In this document: in pieces, positions 56,666 through 64,000 of the stretch | How the letters are laid out: each line of letters starts with the position of its first letter | Position numbering within the stretch: the stretch's first letter is position 1 | Position numbers and translations under genes: made by a program | Assembly: GCA_032433595.1 (NCBI GenBank) | Contig: JASWJB010000018.1 | Span: 62,001 to 126,000, forward strand | Direction of reading: 5' to 3' | Origin: Conoideocrella luteorostrata | Taxonomy: Eukaryota; Ascomycota; Sordariomycetes; Hypocreales; Clavicipitaceae | Length of the DNA stretch: 64,000 nt | Notes under the pieces: model-generated | Told to the model about the DNA's origin: nothing | What the model saw: only the letters and a program-made list of their open reading frames with translations | Databases searched by the model: none

Positions 56666-58220
56666 ATGAGCGAACCGAAGCCTCAATGTGGTTCCAAGAA
56701 GGACGGCCAGCCCGAGGAATATGATTTGGCACTTCATGTGATTGGTCTTTGTATGTAATCTGAATAACTCTATAGTGCTATTCACACGGAGAACTAATTG
56801 CTTGTTTGTTTTGTAGTCCTGGTGTTGGCTGCATCATGCCTAGGTAAGATAATCATTCGCATTGCCCCGATCCCAAACGACCTTGCGGCTTATAAAGGCT
56901 TTTAGGAGCCGGCTTCCCCGTTGCTGCCAAGAAGATCAGCTGGCTTAAAGTCCCCCCAAAGGTGTTTTTCGCTTGTAAACATTTTGGAACGGGGGTTTTG
57001 ATTGCCACTGCATTTGTTCACGTAAGTGGGAGTACCTAGATCGACTTTATTTGTATTAGATGTTTCCTAACATCGAGTCAGCTGCTGCCGACGGCATTCG
57101 GAAGTTTAGGAGACCCATGTCTTCCCGACCTGTTCACCAAGGATTATCCTCCTTTGCCTGGGGTAATCATGATGGGCTCTCTATTTGTATTGTTCGTCAT
57201 AGAAATGTGGCTCAACTCCAAGACCGGCGGTCACTCACATGGCGGACCTACTGGCAACATCCAAGACCATGGTACCCGTAACCGCGCTCCACATGCAGTC
57301 CATCAACAGAAGTCAGAATCCGAAGAAACTTTGTCAATAAATGAACTCAGCGGCAAGCCATGGGATGATAGGTCTCTTGATGATCGAACAATTCGGTCTA
57401 TTTACCAAGAGGATGAGAAGAGGACCACTATGTCAACAATGCCTGCTTGGTTTGTAGTCTTCTATGAGCAACATGTCCGTCAACATACCCAGCTTGTCGA
57501 TATGCTCACGAAGAGGGAAGCCCGGGAATCAGTACAGGAGCCAGAGACATCACATGCAGCCACAACTGCAAAGCATTACAGTAAAGATGAGGAAGCGGCA
57601 GTTGACCCCGAAGTTTACAGACGCATGTCTACCAATATCACTCTTCTCGAAGGAGGTATTCTATTTCACTCCGTATTCGTGGGTATGACTGTGTCGATCA
57701 CTGTTGACGGATTTATCATTCTTCTCGTCGCCATTCTATTCCACCAAATGTTTGAAGGTCTAGGATTGGGGTCTCGAATCGCTGCCGTGCCTTACCCCAA
57801 AGGAAGTATTAAGCCATGGCTGCTGGTCTTTGCTTTTGGTACCACCGCACCCATCGGGCAAGCTATTGGTCTTTTGACTAGAAATACGTATGACCCAAAC
57901 AGTGCGTTTGGATTGATTATTGTTGGAATCTTCAACGCCATGTAAGAGTTCCGTTATCTTTCATCAACACTAAAAACGCAGCTGACCAGGTGTAGCTCTT
58001 CTGGACTTCTGATTTATGCTGCGCTCGTGGATCTTCTGGCAGAAGACTTTTTGTCTGAGGAGGCAAATATGCTGCTTAGCAAAAAGGACAAGATTGCGGC
58101 ATTCAGCTGGGTGCTGCTGGGAGGTAAGCCATCCCCCACCCCAAAAGTAACAGATGTGCGGTGGCTAATTGGTTCATCCATGTAGCAATCGGCATGTCTG
58201 TCGTTGGCGCATTTGCCTAA
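56666..58220 (+). CDS. ZIP-family zinc transporter
   Basis: Six exons predicted: 56666-56750, 56817-56843, 56906-57021, 57082-57941, 57996-58123 and 58186-58220, 416 residues. Exon 2 is only 27 nt (LVLAASCLG). Introns are 54-66 nt. The membrane spans are clear: VIGLFLVLAASCLGAGFP, FGTGVLIATAFVHLL, GVIMMGSLFVLFVIEMWL, FHSVFVGMTVSITVDG, ILLVAILFHQMFEGLGLGS, LVFAFGTTAPIGQAIG, GLLIYAALVDLLAEDF and FSWVLLGAIGMSVVGA. The metal path residues are in FHSVFVG (span 4) and HQMFEGLG (span 5), the ZIP signature. A His-rich patch (GGHSHGGPTG) begins the long variable loop. Members bring Zn2+ (and sometimes Fe2+) into the cytosol; the closest known groups are plasma-membrane Zrt1/ZrfA-type carriers. The divergent Pra1-like gene upstream supports a role in zinc uptake. 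Confidence 0.94.
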
Positions 58221-58651
58221 ATGACCGCTCACTTCCCACCAGAGCCAGCGGACGCGGACTGGTGTGCAAGGCGAGGACTAGGGGCAACAAGCTGGGAGCT
58301 CCAAGCGGATATCCAGGAACCTGCATGCGACGACACTAGAATTGGGAGTGATTTAGCGTTAGAGTCACGTGAGGGTTTGAATGCAGGCACTTACCCCGCT
58401 TAGAAAGTTGTTTTGGCGCAGTCAGCAAGCTATACTCCACTGTGAATGTCATAAATTGGCCATCTCGGGAGGTTCCAATTGAGAACCAAAACAGGTCAAC
58501 TTGTAAAATTGAAGAGGAGACCACCCCCCCCTCCCCCGGTATAATTCTTCTGGATGCCGGTAGGCTGTCTACGATCGAAATACGAGTGACAAAACTTCAC
58601 AGATCGTTCTTTACCGGGACGCAGTGCACGAAACTGTCGCAGGTAACTGTC
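58221..58651. other. Spacer between ZIP gene and VOC gene
   Basis: Holds the upstream region of the gene starting at 58652; the same frame stays open from 58442, but that part lacks domain sequence and I treat it as leader. A C-run lies near 58524-58537. Confidence 0.55.
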
Positions 58652-59050
58652 ATGGCACTTGCTGCGGCTCATCTCCGAGTGGCTCGACCCACCGACGACA
58701 TCGATGCTCTTCTGCCCTTTTACTGTGATGGGCTAGGCTTTGAGATACTTCTACGTTTCAAAGAGCACGAGGGGTTCAACGGCATCATGGTGGGACATAG
58801 AAGCGCGGGCTATCATCTCGAGTTCACGAGCACCAAGGGCCATACCGCTGGCGTTGCGCCCACACAAGACAACCTCCTCGTTTTTTACTTGCCAGACCCC
58901 ACAGAGTTCCGCTCGGCCGTCACCCGAATGGAGGACAAGGGGTTCAACTCCGTAACGAGCTTCAATCCGTACTGGGATAGATGTGGCAAGACATTTGAGG
59001 ACCCTGACGGATACAGAGTGGTTCTCGCCCACATGGCAGCTCCGGTCTGA
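58652..59050 (+). CDS. VOC/glyoxalase-fold protein (YycE-like)
   Basis: A 132-residue single-exon protein from the ATG at 58652. The in-frame start at 58442 would add 70 unlikely residues. It carries two beta-alpha modules of the vicinal oxygen chelate fold: AHLRVARPTDDIDALLPFYCDGLGFEIL, then HRSAGYHLEFT, then NLLVFYLPDPTEFRSAV and the closing FEDPDGYRVVLAH. The family contains glyoxalase I, extradiol dioxygenases and bleomycin-binding proteins. Members resembling B. subtilis YycE have no known reaction. Metal residues could be His21-like positions and the Glu in LEFT, but this cannot be confirmed. Its 3' end lies 163 bases from that of the carbonic anhydrase gene, with a T-run between. Confidence 0.85.
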   Translation: MALAAAHLRVARPTDDIDALLPFYCDGLGFEILLRFKEHEGFNGIMVGHRSAGYHLEFTSTKGHTAGVAPTQDNLLVFYLPDPTEFRSAVTRMEDKGFNSVTSFNPYWDRCGKTFEDPDGYRVVLAHMAAPV

Positions 59051-59092
59051 GTGACCCTTGCACAACTGCGTATATTTACTCGCATTGGGTGA

Positions 59093-59110
59093 TTTTTTTT
59101 TTTTTTTTTT
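59093..59110. repeat. Poly-T tract
   Basis: About 18 T residues between the convergent VOC and carbonic anhydrase genes. On the minus strand this is an A-run of the kind seen near 3' ends. Confidence 0.85.
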
Positions 59111-59213
59111 GTGTGCATAATGTCCATAGAATTGAGGAACAGAGTACGATACGAATGATCAGCCATTGCACACTACATCCACAGATTGAGCTACTCGCAC
59201 CCTTCATTGCCGT

Positions 59214-59845
59214 TCAACCCTTAACACGATTAATATAGCCTGTTTTGACGTCATAAATATACCCAGTGATTGGTACGTCCAGAACCAACGGGCTCTTTTT
59301 CAGGGTCTGGATGTCATCTAGTACACTTTTTTCGAGGTCGCCGAACGGGAGAAACGAAATGTGGTCTGCGTCCTCGCCAAGGTCTGCGCGGATCTTGGCT
59401 CGTAGGTGCTCGTCAGAGAAGGTAAGCATGCCGCAGTCGGTCTATGAGTATCGCAATTAGCTCGGTCAGGCGAAGTTATGTGCGTGGGACACTCCGGACT
59501 TACGTGGTGAACGATGGCAATCTCTCTAGTTCCAAGTAGCTGCTGAGAAATGACAACAGAGCGGAGCGCTTCAATTGTACGTCCACCAGCGTTTCGAATT
59601 ACATGGGCGTCGCCCTCGGAGAGGCCCAAGGCTTTGGCGGGATCGAGTCGCGCATCCATGCACGCAACAACTGCGACTTTACTACATGACGCAAACCAAC
59701 AAACATGAATTAGACATGCTTCTGCTAGATTTGTAAGGGTTATTATGTGGGCACTTTACCGGCCAGGGGGCAAAGGCAAGCTACCCTTGTCAAAGGTAGC
59801 CGCGTATTGCTTGTTGGCGGCTTCAAATTCGGAACTGACAGACAT
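59214..59845 (-). CDS. Beta-class carbonic anhydrase
   Basis: Three exons predicted: 59845-59760, 59681-59504 and 59441-59214, 163 residues. Introns of 78 and 62 nt. Splicing joins PPGR to [20 protein letters not shown] and then IAIVHH to TDCGMLTF, recreating the zinc site: Cys in ACMDAR (with the Asp-Arg dyad of the type I/II switch), His and Cys in HHTDC. The small size, RNAGGRT motif and late [17 protein letters not shown] fit the short fungal beta-CA branch. The enzyme hydrates CO2 to bicarbonate, feeding carboxylation and CO2 sensing in the cytosol or mitochondria. No clear targeting signal is visible. Lies next to the zinc-related genes, which may be coincidence. Confidence 0.93.
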
Positions 59846-61604
59846 GGTTGGTGGCGAATATATTACTTAATTCTCTGAAGATAGAGCAAGAACTGCCAAA
59901 ACAAGAAGTTCTATCAAGGTTCTCCCCGTCCAAAGCGGTTCTTTTATATAACTAGCTATTTCGACGTGCCCAACTCGTTCAACTTGAAAGGGACGCCACA
60001 AGCGCGGGGTTGTCAAAGTCGCCATCTCCAACTCCTCTGTCGCAATTCCAAGACGTAATGTGTCTTAGTTGCAAGGTCAGCCAATTGGAACGAGCCTCAA
60101 CGCCGCGCCGCCGTAACTTGCCAGCTTGTTCAATCGATGTTTCGATTGCATCCACAACTGCCGAGGACCGGTGGCGGCGCATCTTGCTTTTGTCGTTGGA
60201 TCTTGATGCACAATTTGCTGCATGAGGCAATTGCTCAACCGGCCAGATGTGGTTCCGTTCTAACTAGCTGTATTGTGCGCGCGAGGTGCCGCGGCTCCCA
60301 GCAATGATAAGACATATCATATTTCTACATGACGAATATTGCACGGTATCATGCACGTATCACCAATAGCAGAACACTGCTACCCCTCCCTTCTGCGAGA
60401 GTGCCAAGTCACGGAATGCCTCTGGTGCAGTCTACGTTCGAACGTCCTTTCCACCTGTCGATACACCATCGCTGTATATCGCTTGAGCCCACGTTAAGTG
60501 CCTTCACATGCGCACCAATTGGTAAGACTACAGAAAAAAGAGATTAAAAGCAAGTATACAGATTAGCAATAATTTTATGATTACGTAGCCCAGGCGGCTA
60601 GCTATGTATCCTACCAGCGTACATCTTAAGGAAAAGGGGCGTGTCATGCATGAACCGAAGTTTGTCGACCGTCTTATCTACGTCAGCAGATGGCTTGGTC
60701 TTAGGATCGAACATTCATAGTTGAGTTCATGTGACTAGGCCAGATTTTCATCTTTGGTGAGCAACTAGTAATAGCTAAAATGAGATGAACATGGCAAGAT
60801 ATTGTCCGGTAAGCTCACTCTTCTAGAATGTCCTAAATATGGGCTGCGGCATCCCTTACGTATTCGTTCAAGTTGGAAATGTGGTGCTCGCTCGGAGATG
60901 GTTGCGACATGAAAACAACAATTTTTATGTCTAAGTCATGCTGCTGACAACCTGGGTAAACATGTATAAGGCTTTTTGATCTGTTGAATTTAGTAAGTAA
61001 ATAACTCTGTTGCGTAGATATGTCACAAATCTTAGGTTTTACGTGGAGGATCGACCACTAGTCTTCGGCGAGGCGTGAGAACCCGCTGTAACTACTTCAA
61101 GTAAGCACCAACGCAGAAGGATTTATTGTCCAAACGAAACCGAGGATGGGCCTAGCTCAGGAACCCATAGAGTTATTGAGCCAATCATAGTTTCCGCGAA
61201 GTATGTTAGCCGTAGAAGCTAGGTCGTAAAGAGTCCTGTCACCGTGGTTAGCATCACCTCATGCCAATCTGGGCTGGGCGTAAATGCACGTAAGCCGCTT
61301 CCTGAGGTTCCCCGAAGTCTTCGTAAAATGGAGAAACTAGCTTAGCAGCTCATGTACGTTAATGGTCGTTCATGATGTTACGTGAAAGGAATTCGGCAGC
61401 CGGTTGGGAAATAGCTCACTCTAGTCGAAAGGTGTTAATGGACTTCCGTGGTCAAGCACGATCCAGATGGGAGGAGAAAACATAGAGGAAAAAACCTACA
61501 AAGACCCAAAAAGCATCTCCTAAAAGAATGGTTGGCATTGTGCAATAAGCTACTAGACATAACACGAGCTTCAATCAGAATAGATTCGTGTGTAATAATT
61601 AGAC
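59846..61604. other. 1.8-kb gene-poor region
   Basis: No gene recognised. Short frames only, no clear repeat. The right part is the promoter of the metallopeptidase gene. Confidence 0.55.
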
Positions 61605-62583
61605 ATGCACTCTTTCTTCCCTCTTGTTATTGGCGTAGCCAGTCTTGCGTTGGCAGCAAATCCATCTAAGCCTGAGATGAACCCTGCATTCCCCAGAGGC
61701 AGGATGGAAACTCTTCTGCGCAACAATCTTCACCCAACTCATTCGAATTGGGATTATTGGGGTGCTGGTTGGATACCCCAGCGCTGCAGGAATATCGCAA
61801 CGGGGCATGGACTAAACCCTAACGACTTTACGATCTTTAATGTTCACTATGACGACTGTAGCGAAGCGTGGACTATGTGTAGACATAAACATGCAGGCGC
61901 GTCTGAGATCGACATGATTGACATCTTTGGCCGCATGCCCGTGCATATGCGATCTTACATCCGGTATGAACCAATTCTATTCTTGAATGTTCGTCCCTGC
62001 ACTAACGAACATGTTCAGTCACTTAGTTGCTACACCTGGGCTCAATGATGGGGCCGCTGCCTTTACCTATTCCAATGGAGACTGTGTTTTTGAGAGCGCT
62101 CCTGCCCTGAGCACCATGATTCACGAGACATCTCACTCACTGGATTGGCATGCCTTGCCACAATACTCGCAGCCTTTCAGCGGCACCAACGTCTGGCAGG
62201 ATAACTACAACCAGGATTCAAACACGCCCACCGGCTACGGTAGAACCAACTGGATGGAGGACTTCGCCGAGACCGGTATGGTTGGTGTCTTTGATAAGGT
62301 TGTTCCGGGTGGCTTTGGAACCCTGGCATCCAACTGGAACCAGATCTTCCACCAGTACGCCACCTACCAGGGATATCTTGGTGATGTAATCTTGCCTGGC
62401 GGTTCCTGCAGAAACGGATTTGCAAATACTGCTCCTGTTCGCAAGGATTCAGGGCTTAGTTCACAGGAGGTTGGCTTGAAGCCCGACGTGAAGATCATGT
62501 CACCCAACGTCACTATCATTATTCCCAGCAAGGAAAGTAGAGGGGCAAGTTGCTTATACATACACGTAACATTGCATAAGTAA
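61605..62583 (+). CDS. Secreted HExxH metallopeptidase-like protein
   Basis: Two exons predicted: 61605-61963 and 62019-62583, 307 residues, intron 55 nt with GTATGA, ACTAACG and CAG. A signal peptide (MHSFFPLVIGVASLALA) precedes the mature chain. The zinc-binding helix is HETSHSLDWH at 155-164 (HExxH with the catalytic Glu), and NWMEDFAETGM could supply a third ligand. Cysteines occur in RCRN, DDCSEAW, MCRHKH and GDCVFE and probably form disulphides. The resemblance is to conidiation-specific protein 13-like and other fungal putative metallopeptidases, but no peptidase family is certain. The last 20 residues after PSKES may be changed by an unseen intron. Secreted proteolysis or a role on spores is inferred. 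Confidence 0.8.
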
Positions 62584-62760
62584 ACTCTACTCACAGAGAG
62601 TATGGAAACCGCTGCTTCTCGTCGCGTTTCTTCTTTCGCGTGTATGGAGTCGCATAATCATTCTGGGATTACTAGATTCGCTAGTTATCTCATTCAGACT
62701 CTATTAAAAGAACTCGTTGCACCGTCAGAAGGACGAATTCTGAAACAGTCACGCCAGGCT

Positions 62761-63414
62761 CTACTTTTCATTATTCTTTTCATCAAGCGCAATACAGAGT
62801 GCCACCATGAGTGCCATGTCAACGCCCGGAGCGACTACCAGCGCGTATGTCTGTTGGTTGCCAAAAAACTCTCTGGCATTGAGCAGCTTGCGATCGATTT
62901 TCGCCACCGTAGCACCGGTTCGCTCGCAGACAATATTGGCACTGGTATCCAGCCAGCTTCCCGACATAACCAGGGTTTCCTCCGTCCCATGGAAGGATTT
63001 AAATTGAGCTGTTGCTTTGGAGCCCACGACTACCAGATTCATGGCGCATTAGCTAGCGATTCGGCATCGAGACGCGACTAAAGGTATTAAAAACTCACGT
63101 TTCATCGAGCTTTTGATTGTGAGAAGCTTGGTCCCATTTGGATCCTCTGCTGCGTAGGTGGCGTGGAGATGGAAATGCTCCTTCACGATGTCATACAGAT
63201 GATTCCCGGCCATGTCGAATACCGACTTGCGACCGGACAAGGACATGTGCTTGCCTTTGATCTTCATGAACGGCATGCCTTGAGTGTTGGTGATATCAAA
63301 ACTGTCTCCAGACAGCGACATGACCTTTTCTTTAAGAACCAGGGTCTCCGTCGTTTTCGCAATGAAGTTTTGGTAGATGCCGATAGGCTGAGCGACGGGT
63401 TGTAGTTGCGCCAT
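62761..63414 (-). CDS. LURP-one-related (tubby C-terminal-like) protein
   Basis: Two exons predicted: 63414-63099 and 63029-62761, 194 residues. The 69-nt intron has GTGAGT, GCTAATG and GGTAG; another AG (CTAG) would put a stop in the frame. Splicing joins IKSSMK to LVGSKATAQF. Features of the LOR/DUF567 fold are TLVLKEKVMSLSGDSFDITN, MPFMKIKGKHMSLSGRKSVFDMAG, HLYDIVKEHFHLHATYAAED and SWLDTSANIVCERTGATVAKIDRK, ending in YALVVAPGVDMALMVALCIALDE, a hydrophobic helix that closes the barrel. Plant relatives respond to pathogens; fungal ones have unknown roles. Phospholipid binding is possible by analogy with tubby. Confidence 0.9.
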
Positions 63415-64000
63415 GTTTGGGGGATTGGAGGAGAAGCTGCGGCTATCTTATTATGCCTTATTATGCCTTCTTTTTGTGGACTAGAAAGTCGATTTCGCAG
63501 AGGACTGTTTGTGTGAAATATGACATTCTCAAATGCTGGCACGGTGCAGCAGAGTTACTTATGTATGATTCCGCGTGAAATGTTTGCCCATGGCTCCCGT
63601 CGTCTTTGTCTGCCTCAGCCAAGATGTTATGATGTCACTCAACCCTAGAAAACGCCTACCGCTAGTGATGAGGGAGCATCAGTTTTTAGTGGACAGGGCT
63701 CGTATAGCTTCCGCGGCTTTTTGTCGACCCTGCCACGAAAAGGCCACTTTCAGCCACGTCACCCCGCGTTGGAATTCTAGTTATCCTATCGGCCGTAAGA
63801 GTGTTATTTGGCCGCACGTGGAATATTGTTCCTGTGGTAATCTTGGGTGGCGAAGCTACCAAAAGTTATGAAGCTGACACCGGAATTCAGAGCGGAGTGC
63901 GCTACCGTGACTGCGAGTCCAAATCTCATCATATCATCGCTGCATTTGCTGCGTCGCTGTCGCTTATTTATCTTGAGTGAGGTATGAATGTAAAATAAGA
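63415..64000. other. Right end of window
   Basis: No gene recognised. The part just left of 63480 holds a direct repeat of TTATTATGCC in the promoter of the LURP-one-related gene. Confidence 0.5.

Noticed and set aside
58442..58651. 70 extra N-terminal codons for the VOC protein
   Set aside because: They lack domain sequence and contain a proline run; the fold starts after the ATG at 58652.

Overview
The window looks like nuclear DNA of a filamentous ascomycete, most likely a Sordariomycete and perhaps Hypocreales. Genes on both strands are split by short GT-AG introns of about 48-120 nt, many with CTAAC/CTGAC-like branch sites. Families include Zn2Cys6 regulators, eqolisin and Pra1/Asp f 2-type secreted proteins, a DUF3445 protein and an F-box/ankyrin protein. 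No rRNA, tRNA, CRISPR or intact transposon was recognised. Exon structures were rebuilt by hand by matching splice sites, reading phase and known family motifs. They are predictions without transcript support.

Layout. 0-7 kb: a secreted three-repeat PAN/Apple-like protein, a P-loop kinase-like protein, and a decayed ABC-C (MRP-type) transporter. 7-14 kb: mitochondrial monothiol glutaredoxin, a five-part gene set continuing with gamma-glutamyltranspeptidase, D-amino-acid oxidase and a DUF2306-like membrane protein. 14-18 kb: gene-poor, with one unidentified decayed coding patch. 18-31 kb: FAD monooxygenase, Zn2Cys6 regulator, copper amine oxidase, DUF3445 (oxidative N-demethylase-like) protein, EutQ-like cupin and a second Zn2Cys6 regulator. 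32-47 kb: a methyltransferase, an unrecognised reading frame broken by one TAG, a large F-box/ankyrin/ZZ protein, an eqolisin acid protease and a WD-repeat-like protein, with long gene-poor spacers. 49-63 kb: Pra1/Asp f 2-like zincin, a GPI-type Cys-rich surface protein, a DUF4396 protein, a ZIP metal transporter, a VOC-fold protein, a beta-carbonic anhydrase, a secreted HExxH metallopeptidase and a LURP-one-related protein.

Two neighbourhoods suggest joint function. The 8-31 kb part is rich in amine and amino-acid nitrogen enzymes: GGT, DAAO, copper amine oxidase, an N-demethylase-like protein and an EutQ-like cupin, with two Zn2Cys6 regulators beside them. It could be an amine-scavenging cluster. 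The 49-63 kb part holds a secreted zinc-binding protein of the type that feeds a ZIP transporter in other fungi, a ZIP transporter, and zinc enzymes. It could be a zinc acquisition and use neighbourhood. Both proposals are inference from gene content.

Small-scale features include a dispersed hairpin element present twice, a perfect CGG-N12-CCG palindrome, a perfect 12-bp-arm hairpin, many TACGGAGTA motifs between genes, and microexons of 12, 19 and 27 nt.
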